Under the pieces are notes generated by a model. That model made no database searches. It was not told the origin of the DNA and saw only the letters and a program-made list of their open reading frames with translations. From assembly GCF_019175285.1 (NCBI RefSeq), contig NC_056527.1:109316586-109380585 (forward strand): 64,000 nt of DNA. Reading direction: 5' to 3'. Of this stretch, positions 24,101 to 37,700 are shown one piece after another; the first letter of the stretch is position 1; each line of letters starts with the position of its first letter. This DNA comes from Sceloporus undulatus (Eukaryota; Chordata; Lepidosauria; Squamata; Phrynosomatidae). The position numbers were made by a program, and so were the translations under genes.

Positions 24101-25666
24101 GCCAACACTGACTCTTCTCTGTATGTCCATCCCCTCATTCGATGAGCTCTCTAATCTCCTTTTTGCAGGTAGTTTTGACTCTCTGTGTCTCCCACTTGGT
24201 CTTCATATTTGCACATTTGGCTATGTATTCTCTTACTGATTCTCATCACCCTTCCTTTCCTTAACATTAGAAATATAGTATTTGCTCTGCTCTGACTGGT
24301 GTTAGATTATAAGATCTGGGAGTTCTGAGAAAATGAGGCCAAGATTTTGGTAGAGTTTGAAAGAATTACTTTTTAGGATTTTTTTTCGACTACAACCCCC
24401 AGAAGTATGCAGCCACTTTGTACCAAGGAAAATGTTGTAGATCTTTGAGGAAGAATAATATTAATACTGTGTAAAATGGGATTGCAAGAATTTTGTGAAC
24501 AAATATACAGCAATATCCATTTCGTCAATTAAAAAAACACCATATTATCCAGGAGCTGTGCATTCTCCTTATTGTGCATAGCAGTGCACATCTATCCAGG
24601 TTTTTATTTTAAAGTGGAGCAAAGAGCAACGGTGAGGCATTTCTTCTCCATAGCTTATGCAAAGAAGATATTGCACTGTTGCAAGAACAGATTTAGTGTG
24701 ATACAGGATGCAAATTGGGCACAAATAATAATATATCAGCATGGCATCTATTAAAAGAATGTTAAATTATGCTGTGTTTTCAGTATAAAATAATTCAACA
24801 TGTTTTTAAGATGATAAATTAAAAGCTAGGTATCAGCTTGCTTTGGGGCCATCCTGGGATAGTTGGAAGGTATGGTAACATTACAGAACTTTCAAAAAAT
24901 TGTAATGAGTAACTGAATACACTGCTTTTAAATAATAACTTTCCAAGCTCTAACTCCAGGTTCAGATGACATGTTAAGCTATCCTGACCTTGTTTGCTTA
25001 CCTGGGAAACGTAACAAAAAGGTGCTGAACAGACTGTGTATTCAGCTCATTTCTACTGGTGTATATCATGCACAGAATATCAGTCTGTGTGAATAGAAAT
25101 ATAGGCATACCTTCCTATTGTTCCCCATTTGACAGGGACTGCCCCAGTCAGTCTGCTGTTGTCCCACTTTTTCAGCTGATTTTTAAAAGTCCCAGTTTCT
25201 CTCCTCACCTCCTACTGCCCCCCTTTGTCCTCTAGCATATTTCAATTGCTGCAAACTTAGTCCTTTAAGGTGCAAAGGTAGTTTGCAATTAACTCAGCAG
25301 AAGGAAGAGGAGAGATGTGTGTGGGATCTCGCTCCTCCTCCTGCATTTTGACAAAAGCAAACTGTTGCAGGCTTGTGTGGCCTTCCTCCTTAATAACTTT
25401 TACTATCTCAAACACTGTAGCTTGGCCACATGTGTCCTGGTTTTTATCTGTGAAATGTTGTGGTGGCAATGTTTTTCACGCCTGTCCCCCTTCTTACAAT
25501 CTCCCACCATTAATCCCATTCTAAGCCTGTCCTACTTTGTTTTTTTGTGGGTTTTTCAGGCTATGTGGCCATGTTCTAGAAAATTTTCTTCCTGACATTT
25601 CGCCAGCATCTGTGGCTGGCATCTTCAGTGAATGCTTGCCTGGAAAAGGGTGTGTGAGTGTGTGTG

Positions 25667-25718
<52 letters not shown>

Positions 25719-28700
25719 CACTGTGTGAGCCTGGGAATGCAGGAGTGATTTGCATGTGTATTGTTCTGTGCTGATGGCTGTCCTCAGGCTGGGAGGCTAA
25801 TGCAAAAGAGGATTAGTGTCTGCTAATTGGTGATCATTATCTGCTGGGAAAGCCCTTGACTCTGGGTGGTTTCCTATTTGCATTTGCTGAGTCCTTATTT
25901 TGCTATTCCTCAGGACTGGTAGCCAAATTTTGTTCACTTTAAGGGTTTCTTCTTTCCGGTTGAAATTATCCAGATGTTTATGTATTTCAATGGCATCCCT
26001 GTAAACATCCGGATAATTTCAATTAGCATACACTAATCCTCTTTTGCATTAGCCTCCCAGCCTGAGGACAGCCATCAGCACAGAACAATACACATATAAA
26101 TCACTCCTGCATTTCCAGGCTCACACAGTATATATAGACCCAACTTTTTCCAGGCAAAGCATTCTCTGAAGATGCCAGCCACAGATGCTGGCGAAAGGTC
26201 AGGAAGAAAATCTTCTAGAACATGGCCACATAGCCCGAAAACCCCACAAAAAAACGATGGATGCCGGCCATGAAAGCCTTCTACTTCACCTGTCCTACTT
26301 CTTTCCAGTGGACTTATTTGTTGAAGGATTTTGACCTCGGTGCATATTCTGCTACAGGGACATTTACTCATCTCCACGATGTACTGTTCACAGTAGAGAT
26401 TAAGGTCTTCCCGGTTTTCAGTGTTGCTGACTTATACTGTGTGTCTATACTTTGCTTTACTCCATCCATATAACTATTTGAATATATAGTTTTCCATGGC
26501 ATTTTGCATTATGTGTTTGTTAGTATCACTACATTGTGGTTATTTACATTATATTATGGCTAATTTTGCCTATAATGGAGTCTTGTTTTAATTCCTTTGG
26601 GATGATGTTGTAATAGAGTGTATTAGATGTGTTATATTCTCCCTAGCTATTTCCTCAGTGTTTTCTGTGAAACTCTCCAGTCATGTTTTCTTACTTCTTT
26701 CCATACCAGATGCTCTGCTGGCCGATCTGGAGACAACGACCTCCCATATCTCCAAACGGCCAGTTCTTCTGACAGATTCTGGCGGAGCCTTGAACCAAGA
26801 CAAGAACCCAGAATCCAAGCCAGCTCCTCCACCTTACAACCCTCAGCAGCAGGTAAGCACTGGGTTGAGAGACAACCTTTGAGAGAACTGGATTTCTCAG
26901 TGAGTGGCTTCCTCCCTCTAGTAAGAGCACCAGTCATGGCATGTTAAAACGGTGGTGAAAGGGATTGTAGGAACAAAGGGAAAAGTTGACAGATGTCATC
27001 ACTGGTTCGGGAACAAAGATGGTTGTGCCTTTGAAAGCAGAGCCTCTGTCCATATAATGATCGAATAACAGGCAGCGATTGACAGGTTAAACTTTTCTAG
27101 GCATGAAGATTAAATGACAAAAAGTGGCCTCTTCATTTCTATAAGCTTGTCATCTGTTGAGGAAACTCAGCCTTGATTTGTGGGGGAAAGTGATAACTGT
27201 AATCTCAGTATGATACGAGTTAATCCCAATTTAGTAGAACATTGTGGTGCACGATGATACTAAGTGTAGGTTAAAGGGGCTTATCTTTCATGTCAGAGAC
27301 TCTTACACAAGGATTTCTGTTTCTTAAATCATCCTGTGAGGTTAAGGATAGATAAAAGGTATCTATAAAAGGATAGGGAGCCACAGTTGCTGTCTCTTTG
27401 AAGGTATCTACACATACACATGCAAATCTTGATTCTCTCTGTGTGTTTTCCCTTGACTCAGGCTGGCTTTCCTTTGTTTTCAGAACTCATTTCACAGACA
27501 TAAGGACCAGTGAATCAAACACTGTTAAACTATTCTGACATCACTTTCCTCACCTCCCTGTCAATTCAAATGGGCTGTTTCCCTTTTCATTTAAAAAAAC
27601 AAAACCCTGGATGTACATTTATTAAATGTATGTTGTGCCTTAATGAAAGAAAATCAATTTTTTTAAAAAAATAATTTGTGTTGAACCTTTGTTGTTCGCA
27701 TGCATTTTGAATGCATCCGATTAAGTTTTGGATGCAGCTGCCAAAACCCTCACTTAACCCAGGATGATCGATCTCAGTTTTCCCCCCTAGTTTTTCTAAA
27801 AGATTCGCATTCTCGGTTGTGTGAATAACTAAAATGAATTGACCTGGGATAAACCGGGATGAAACTCTGCCTGCCTTGAACGTGTTTCAGATACATCCAT
27901 GTCTTCGACTCTATCTTTATTCGAGTCTTGGCATGTGTGAGCAACACAATTAGCAGAGATGCACAGAGACGTGATTCCATTGGGTGAACAACAAACCCGT
28001 ACTGCATGAGTGAGATTATTCACATAGTCACACTAAAAACAGCAACGTCCTTTCAACCTGAGAAGTTGAAAGTGGTTTCACTTCCCATGGTACATACACA
28101 TACTTCATTTGACTTGGATCAAATAATTTTTTCAGTTTTCTTTTAACAAGAGGTAAACTTGTTGATCTTTACATGAGGGAACTGTGGGGTTGCATCTACA
28201 CTGCAGAATTAATGCAGAATGACCCTACTTTGACTGTTATGGCACAATGCTATGGAATTCTGGGACTTGTAGTTTTGTGAGATATTTATCCCTTTCTGTC
28301 AGTGAGCTCTGGTGCCACAACAAACACAACTCCTAGGATTCCATAGGATGGGGCCATGACAGTTAAAGTGGTGTCAAGCTATATTAATTCTGCAGTGTGG
28401 CAGTAGCCTGGGATGAACTTTCACACCAGATGTAGCAATCCTCTTTTCCACAGTGCTTCCAATACTCAACAAAAAAAAAGGTGTATTTGTAGAGCGTCTG
28501 CCATTCTAGGTTGTTCACAGTTCATGTGTGTGTTTGTTGCTTAGACCATGAATGTTCCAGCAAATACCTGTTTCTCCAGTACAGTGTGATACAAACTGTT
28601 TTACCTATAGAATCATAGAATCATAGACCGCACGGGCCATCCAGTCCAACCCCCTGCCATGCAGGAAATCCAATCAAAGCATCCCCGACAGATGGCCATC

Positions 28701-31700
28701 CAGCCTCTGCTTAAAGACTTCCAAGGAAGGAGACTCCACTACACTCTGAGGGAGTGCGTTCCACTGTCGAACAGCCCTGTCAGGAAGTTCTTCCTAATGT
28801 TGTGGTGGAATCTCTTTTCCTGGAGTTTGCATCCATTCTTCCAGGTCCTGTTCTCTGGAGCAGAAGAAAACAAGCTTGCTCCCTCCTCAATATGACATCC
28901 TTTCAAATAGTTAAACAGGGCTATCATATCACCTCTTAACCTTCTTTTCTCCAGGCTAAACATCCCCAGCTCCCTGAGTCGTTCCTCATAGGGCAAGGTT
29001 TCCAGACCTTTCACCATTTTAGTCATCCTCCTTTGGACACGCTCCAGTTTCTCAATGTCCTTTTTGAATTGTGGTGCCCAGAACTGGACACAATATTCCA
29101 GGTGGGGCCTGACCAGAGCAGAATACAGTGGCACTATTACTTCTCTTGATCTAGACACTATACTTTTATTGATGCAGCCTAAAATTGCATTGGCCTTTTT
29201 AGCTGCCGCATCGCACTGTTGACTCATGTTCAACTTGTGGTCTACTTGGACTCCCAGATCCCTTTCACATGTAGTTTCATTCAGCCAGGTGTCCCCATCA
29301 TATATCTGTGCATTTCATTTTTCTTCCCTAAGTGCAGTACCTTACATTTCTCTGTGTTGAACTTCATTTTGTTAGCTTTGGCCCAGCTTTCTAGTCTATT
29401 CAGATCTATACCTCCCATTTCTTTTGTCTCAGGTTGGAACCACCACCATGCCTGTTGACTCTCTTCCAGTATCTACCCTACAGGGTGGAAGTGACAAAGA
29501 ACACCTGTACAGGTAAAAGAGGGGCATTGGTATGTGTGGGTGGGTGGGTATAATATATATGTTATGCAGGAAGTGTTCTTTTGTGGGCAGGGGTGTAACT
29601 ATGGTGGTTTCTAGACCGCCAAAAAGTACGTGCTTGGCACGTACTAGGCTTATGAAAGGGCGTCCCTTCTGGACGCCCTAGCCCTAGTACATGCCAAGCA
29701 TGTACAAAATGGTGGCGCCCATTCTACATGGGCGCCACCATTGGGACGTCACGACCGTGCCACCTCCAAACGGAACGGCGCGGAAGTGACATGCTGGCAC
29801 CACACGAGGGTGTCTAGGGCGCCCTTTCTGCGGTGCTGGAAGGAGCTCTGAAAAGGAGCTCCTTTCAGCTTTGCGTAGCTGGGCGTAGCCTTTAGACGAC
29901 TGCGCCAGCGACGCAAAGCAGAAAAGGGCCAAGCAGCCCCTTTCTTTTTGTCCCCCTGCCGTCAGGTGTCCTTGGGTCATGAAGCCCCAAGGACACCCCT
30001 TTCCAGGCCGCGGGGAAGCAGCCTTTTGCTGCTTCCCTGCAGTCTGGAAAGTGGTGGATTGGGGCCTCAGAGGCTGCCACTGTGGCAGCTGAGGCCCCAA
30101 TCCGGCAGGGAAAGGGGCAGGTACAAGCCGCCCCAAAGGGATGGTCTGTAAACTGCCAAAGGTATGTGTGTGTAAGTTGAGGCTGGAGAAGAATGCTGAG
30201 AATACCATGGATGGCCAAGAAGACAAACAAATGGATCCTAGAACAGATCAAGCCTGAAATGTCCTTTGAAGCCAAGATTATCAAATTAAGGCTGTCATAC
30301 TTTGGCCACATCATGAGAAGGCATGATTAATTAGAAAAGACAATAATTTTAGGAAAGAGGGTAGTAGAAAGAGAGGAAGACAACATGCCAGATGGATTGA
30401 CTCAATCAAGGAGGGCATAGGCCTGAAATCGAGAATAGGGGTCCTTGAAGATGTCTCCTCTTGGGCTGCATCCGTACTCCATGCATGACTCCATGCTATG
30501 GAATTCTTGGAATTGTTGTTTTGTGGAACATTTAGCCTTCTCTGCCAGAGAGCTCTGGTGCCATAACAAACTAAACTTCCTGGAATTCCATAGCATTGTG
30601 TGGGGGCAGTTAAAGTGGTGTCAGACTGGATTATTCCTGCCATGCAGATGCAGCCATAGACAAATACTGAAAACACAGACACTTTGAACTAGGCATGACC
30701 TGGAGGGAGCCACACCTTTTAACTTTTGTTTGGGAGGGACACAAATGTCAGAAGGATGGAGAGAAGGAGCAGGGGCAAGAAAGACTATACGAAGGCGTTT
30801 GGCCTCTCTGGGAGCTGTGCCCAGCTCCACTGGCCTTGTTCCAAAACTTCCATTAAGCCGAGGGATCCTATAAATAGCTACCACCCCTCTGCTGCCTGTT
30901 TGCAGCCCCTTTTCTCATCCTCTGTGGAGCTGACTGGTGCCGCATCCATCTCCTTGGGGTGTGGCAAGAGTACTATGCTCTCACTCCGTGTGCTAAATTC
31001 AGCTAGGCTTCTCTACACATCCCTCTTATGACCTCATCTTTCTCTCTCACTTTCATCTCCCAGCACCGTCTGCAAGCCACGTTCACCCAAGCCCAAGGAA
31101 GGTGGGCCTCCACCTTTCTCCTCCTCCAGCGGGGTGCTTGGAGCTGGGCTTTGTGAATTGGACCGGCTCCTTCAAGAACTCAATGCGACCCAGTTCAACA
31201 TCACAGGTACAGGGAAAGTGGCAGGGCATTGGGGAAGGGAGAGCATATTGTATTGTGTTGTGTTGGTTTATTTATACCCTGCCTTCTCCTCCACCTCCAA
31301 GCTGGGACTCAACGCAGATGTAAATGGTGCTCATTGGGAGTTGACTTTCACAAAGAGAGATACCAAAATTCAAACCTGGTAACAGAAGCAACTATTCCTT
31401 TATGCACTCACCTATATTTGTAATGGCACAGCAATGCTTGAAACAAAACCTCTGTGTGTGTGTGGACACTATATTACGTGAAAAAGAGGACAGAACCCTT
31501 GTACTTCTAACAGTTGTGCAGAAGTGGGAATTTCATCTGGTGTAGCTTGCATGAGAAACTGTAGTTGTTAACTGCCCTCAACTCAGCCCCAACTCGTGGT
31601 GACGCTGTGGATGAATGTCACACACACCTGGCTACATTGGCTGAAATTCATCTTCCACACAATTTTTCATGCTACAGGCATCCTGTCTCCTTTTTTCAGG

Positions 31701-34700
31701 TGGCTACACTCAATGTATCACTCGAGTGTCCCATGCCAGGAATGTACAAGGGATGGCTTGTTGCTTTCACCATGTGGGATTTTCTTGGAGGGAGGTGAGG
31801 AATGGTTTGCTGTGATCCATCAGTGAAGCTGTTTTTGTGTTTTTCAACGTTCCTGGAAACTGCTTCCCCAATATTTGAATCTATTTTAATGTTGATTTTT
31901 ATTATGTTTTTAACTACAGTGGTCCCTCCACATTCGCTGTGGTGTTAAGCGTGAAGGACTCCTGTGAACATGGAATAACTGCAAATTAAAAAAAAACACT
32001 ATTCGTTTTACCTCAAAGAACACTTCTCTAGGAATCTCCAGATCCTCCAGTGCAACTCTGTGATCACCATCTGCCAGAAGTTGATCATAGAATCACTCTT
32101 AGTGGACCCACAAATGCCTAGAGAAGTGTTTTCTCTAGGAATTTCTAGGTTCTCCAGCACAACTCTATGGTCAACTTCTGGCAGAATTACGCTGGAGAAC
32201 CACAAATAATCAAATCTGCAAAAGTCAAAGCACAAATGTGGAGGGCCAACTGTATATTGTAATCATTTATATTTGTAGTATGCCTTGAGTTTCAGTCTTG
32301 GGGAAAAGGTGGTTCAGCAGCAACAATAACTTGTACCACAATATTGCTCGCAGTGGTTTCATTTCAGTTTCAAATGTTTGGGAACCATAGGCAATGTTTG
32401 TCTTCGTTCATAGTTTTTAGAGTTTTCTGGCAACTTGTGTTCCTGCAGATGTTCCTGCAGATCCCACCATCACTCACCACTGGCCATGGTTGCAGGGATT
32501 GATGGGAGTTGCAGTTCACCAATCTCTGAAGGGCCAGAAGGGGTCCACTGCTGATTTAAACCATTCAATTGCATGTTCTGGGCCTTGGAGATTGTAGAGG
32601 TCATCCTGAGGCTGGCTGCTTATCAGTTGGGACTAAAAAATAGCTTTGAGGATCTTGCTTCCTGCTTGGTATTTGTGGCACCACTCCTTTGATTTTGCAT
32701 ATCTTTCTTTCTTACTTGCCTGAGATATTCTTAGTACCTTTGTCCTGGACTGCCCAGAGCTATTTTGGCACCAGAGACAGAACTGTAGATTGTACCTTCC
32801 TTATTCTATCAGTGGTGGACCCCTTGTGGTCCTTCAGATGAGAGAGAAACTGCCTAATCGGGACAGATGGAGAGTACGCAGCATCTTCTACCAAATCTGA
32901 AAGCAGCAAACCAGATTAATGTAGCCAAACAGGTCGCATGACATGCACACCTCTGACCTCGAGCAGAAGGGAATGGCCTCCATATTCAGGAGGAGAAGCC
33001 AAGGGGTTGTCAGTCCTGTCTTCCAGCATGTGCTGCCTAGGCTACTTGCCCCCCAGTGGCTTATGGTAGGTCTAGCCCTGTCTGCACGCAGAGGGGACAG
33101 TAGAAGAATGGATGTGGAAGCACATCAGCTACACCTTTCCCATTCAAACCTCTTAAGAGCAGAAGCAGGTTTTCCAGGTTGTGGGCTGGCAACCTCATGC
33201 AAGTCACCGGACGCAACTTCCAAGCAGGCTTGAGCAAAGAATGTCTAATTTTAGAAATGAAGGACCAGTAAAGAAATGCCGTTTATGACAACATGCTCTA
33301 TTGCAGGAAATAGCAAAGGCCCATGGGAGCATGCAAAGCTGCTGTTTCCAAACAGAGGGTAGACCTATAGCACAGAGTACAGGGAACACAATAAATTGAG
33401 GGGTATTTACTATAAACTGGTTGGTTTCCTCAAGGGGGGGCAGCCCTACCATTAGGCCATTAATTTGGAGTATTATAAAATGGGTAGCATGTGGTCTTTT
33501 TGTTATTATTAGACCCAAGGAAAGATACTTGCGGTATCTGGGTGACCAAAATGATACAACCTGACTTTAAAAGTTTACTTTTTAAACTACAGCTCCCAGA
33601 ATCCCCTAGTCAGCATGGTGGATTGTGGTTCTGGGAGCTGTAGTCCAAACAAATAATTTTTCCAGACACTAGTTATGTCATCTCACTTTTTCAGCTGCCT
33701 TTTAAAAGTCACAGCTTCTCTCTCCTCTTCCCAGTTTACTTCAGCTGCGGCAAACTGAGTTCAAAGTGCCAAAGTAGTTTGCAACTCAGTAGATGGGGAG
33801 AGCAGAAGCAGGGGCAGGATCTTGCCCTTCTGTGCAGACTGAGGCAAAATCAAACTGCTGCATTCTCTCCTAGCTTCTGTGTTCTTCTTCATTAGTAGCT
33901 TTTGTCATCTTGACTATACTCTGCTGTTACTTGGCCTCACATGTTTCAGTTTTCATCTATGAAATGCTGAAAGGTATGATGTTATTCCATTGCCAGTACT
34001 AAAGGTAGCAATTCATTCAGCTGCTCCTCATAGAATGGAAGAAGGGGCATTATCTTATTCATCATGTCAGGGAAGAAATTATTTTAAGCTGGCCATATGC
34101 CTTTCTGGCTGCATGTGTCAAGGCTAAACCAAGTCTTGTTGTCTACACCAGGAGTGGCAAGAAGGGGTGGCTTCAAAAATGCATTTACTGACCGCACCTA
34201 GGAATTTTTAAAGACAGTGGAAACAGAAATTCCGTATCCATCCTAAATATGCTTTTTTCTTGTAAAGTAGTGATAGGAAGATAACTCTGTGCATATTCAG
34301 AGGCACCGTTGTGTGCCTTCAAGCCATTTCCGACTTATGGCAACCCTATCATGAGATTTTTCTTGGCAAGATTTGTTCAGAGGAGGCTTGCCATTGCCTT
34401 CCCTGAGGCTGAGAGCATGTAACTTAGACAAGGTCACCTAATGGGTTTCATGGCTGAGCGGGGCATTAAACCCTAGTCTCCAGAATCATAGTCCAATACT
34501 CAAACCACTACTCCAGGCTGGTTCACATGTTCCATAGCTGAGCCCTCTTAGTACTGTAAGTAGCTCTGAGGCTGCATCCACACTGCTCTGCTCTGGTGCT
34601 GCAACAAACTACACATCCCAGAATGCGTTAGCATTGAGCCATGGCAGTTAAAGTGGTGTCAAGCCGGATTATTTCTGCAGTGTGCATGCAGCCTGGGAGT

Positions 34701-37700
34701 AAAGCACTGCTTTCAAGTGCCTTTCTTGCTCTTAAAATCACAACAGTGCTGCCCTCTGATGCCAAGGATCTGAAATGACAACGAATTAACATTCTGTTAT
34801 CTCTCACCTTCACTTCTTTTCCTTCCAGATGAAATAATGTCTCAGTTCCCATCCAGCAAAACCCCAAGTGGTGACAAGGGCAAAGATAGGCCAGAAGATT
34901 CTATAGATGGCAGTTCTCTATCTCGGTAAGTGTATGGCCACTAGGACAGTGAGGTAGACTGACTGCAAGCCAAGTCACTTGCTCCAGGGGCAAACTGCAT
35001 TTTGGATGCAGAGAAAACCTTACAAATGGCTGTTTCCATCCTATTAATCTTCATGCTATGCAGTTTGATTGCTCTCCATTTTCTCAATACCATTTGTATA
35101 AGAATCTGGATCTATAGATTCTATGGTTGGCAATTCTTTATCTTGTAAGGAGACTATCACATAGGGAAAATCAGGGGATTACAAAGGCATTTTCCTGGGA
35201 AAGTTGTGTGATTGCAGTGAAGATTTTCAGACTATGTCGCGATCTAAGAGAACTTCTCCCAGGCAGAACCAGGAATGCTCCAGCAACAAAGCATTCATGG
35301 GATTTCCCCGTGAATAGTTTGTTGCTGGAGCATTCTTGTTTCTTCCTGGGAAAAGTCATCTCAGATTGTGGTATGTGTGAAAATATTTGCCATGATCATG
35401 CAACTTTCCCAGGAAAATGACTTTATAATCCCTTGATTTCCCCCCATATGACAGTCTCCTATGTGGATGGTCATTGAGACAGTGAGGGGGACTGATTACA
35501 TGTGAAGCCATATGCTCCTGGTGTCTCTGCATTTTGGGACCAGACAAGAAACCTTTCTTAGAAGTATCTGTTTTCGTTCTAGTGCTTTTCGTGGTGTACA
35601 AGTTTCTTCCTTTATGATTTCCCATTATTTGTGAGAATCTGAAAATGTCATCAAAACATAGCTTCCAACATGTCGGATCTAGTCTTAGGTCCCTTCCAGA
35701 TTAGTCATAAGAAGCATTACATTCTTGCATTATCACTCCTGGTTTTGCTGGGTGTTACTGCTTCCCCATCTACTTGTTCCATTCTTTTGGAGGCTATTCG
35801 TAGCAATTTCTTGGATCTGCACTAGGTAGTCCTTTGGTGTGAAGAGTAAATTTTCTACTTTCTGCATGCTGATTTTTTCTAAAAAGTCATTTTGTAGTGC
35901 AAAAGTGATATTTTTCTGATGCACTGTAACAGTAGAACTCTTTCATTTCATTTTAAAGAGGAACAGAGACAGGTGTATATAGTTCTGATATACTGTACTG
36001 TACAGTGCTTCCTCGGGTTACGAAATTAATTCGTTCCGCGGCCGCTTTCGTAACCCGAAAAGCTTTCGTAAGCCGAAATGCCATAGGCGCTAATGGGGAA
36101 AAGCCGCGATTCCGTGTGAAATAGCGCCGAAAAGCACCAAAATTTTTTTCGTAACCCGAAAAAACATTCGTAACCCGGAACAATTATTTCCTATGGGATT
36201 TTTTCGTATCCCGGAAATTTCGTAACCTGGGTATTTCGTATCCCGAGGTACCACTGTATATCAGAACTGAAAGGAAACAAAGAGTGAGAATAAAATGTTG
36301 CAGCTTGTGATGGGATTTGCCAGAAAATAGCCTGGGATAACAGAAATGTTGCAGTCTTCCCATATGTTTGAATGGTGTGGAAGAGCCCTTAGCCATGCTT
36401 AGACCAGATTCACTGAAATTAATGAAACAGGTAAATCATGCCTAATTTATGTGCCATTATTTTAATTGGTCTAAGTAGAGCTTGGAAAAATTATGTTTGG
36501 ACTGCACCTCCCAGAATTCCCCTGGCAGCATGGCTAATGGTTTTGTCTGTTCTACCACCTAAGAAACATATTGGATTTTAAAGGGTCAGATAGAAAAAAG
36601 GAGAATTCTCTCAGCTGCAGTTTTTCACATCACTCCTATGTTGCAGGAGTAGGAAAGGTGGGGAGAATTGGAAGAATTTTCCCTTCCCTTGAGGAATTTT
36701 ACTTGGTAGTTGACTACAAAAGTGCAATTTGAACTCAAACACTGTATCTTGTAAACCTAAACTGCCACTAAAGTAAAATATATGTAAAATAGCTAAGATT
36801 CAGATTGCAATTGGGAGGACCACGTCAACCCAGTCCCTTCTCCCCATATACCTCTGACAGTAACTTTATTTCCAGGTCAGCAGCTCCTTCATCTGCAAAG
36901 CCATCTGCCACATCTGCCACCCTGGAGCTGGACAAGCTCATGGCCTCTCTGTCGGATTTTCGGGTACAGAGCAATGTAAGTGTTGGGTTTGGGTAGCTGT
37001 GGGACAGACAAAAGGAGAGGGGAGAGGCGGTGGTTATTTTTAAGGGCTTTTTATGGTGTAACAGCAGCAACCTACATGTGTTGAATTTGGGTGCAGCAGA
37101 AATCAGTATCCAAGAAAATCCTAGGACAGGATCTCTAAATCAGTCAGCTTGAAGGCATATAACAACAAGAACAAGAATCTTGGTTTTGCGTTTGAGAAAC
37201 AATATGGTAACTTTTTCCCTCCTGTTGTAAAGCAGAAAAGACAGATGCTGTTTCATATTAATATCTAGAAGAGGATCATCTACCCCCTGCAGTTTTGTGG
37301 AAACTGCTGCTGGCATTTTGCGCCATAGGTTTAGAAAATTTGTTCCCAAAAGAAGAAATAACAATTGAGTTACCATAGTCCCTGTATATTTTCCTTATTT
37401 GTTCTATTGCTGTTTATCCTTAAGATAAAATCTGGCTGCTTTATTTTGGAAAGAAACTGAATGAAGGGGATGCATCAGTCCAGACAATGTAGTATTGTCC
37501 AAGTAAAAAACCCAGAAAATGACATAGGCCTTTTTCAGAATGCTTGTAATGGTTTTGGACTACAGTTCCCAGAATCCTCTAGGCAGCATGAGAGTGTTGT
37601 GGGCCAGAAAAAGGAACCTTTCCAGATTCCACTCTTGACCATATCTAATGTGTGGTCCCTTATGTTTTAGCTCCCAGGAGCATCCTCCACCACCACAGTG

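Larger units (their letters stand above)
25537..26283. mobile_element. Penelope-like element, two 3' regions in inverted arrangement
   Basis: The left unit (25537-26030) is in minus orientation and the right unit (26030-26283) repeats the same 3' region in plus orientation, meeting near AATTAGCATACACTAATCC. Arms share CATGTTCTAGAA, GCCAGCATCTGTGGCTGGC and CCTCCCAGCCTGAGGACAGC. The left unit still encodes the end of the element's GIY-YIG protein. Inverted or partial terminal copies are a known habit of Penelope elements. Confidence 0.7.
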
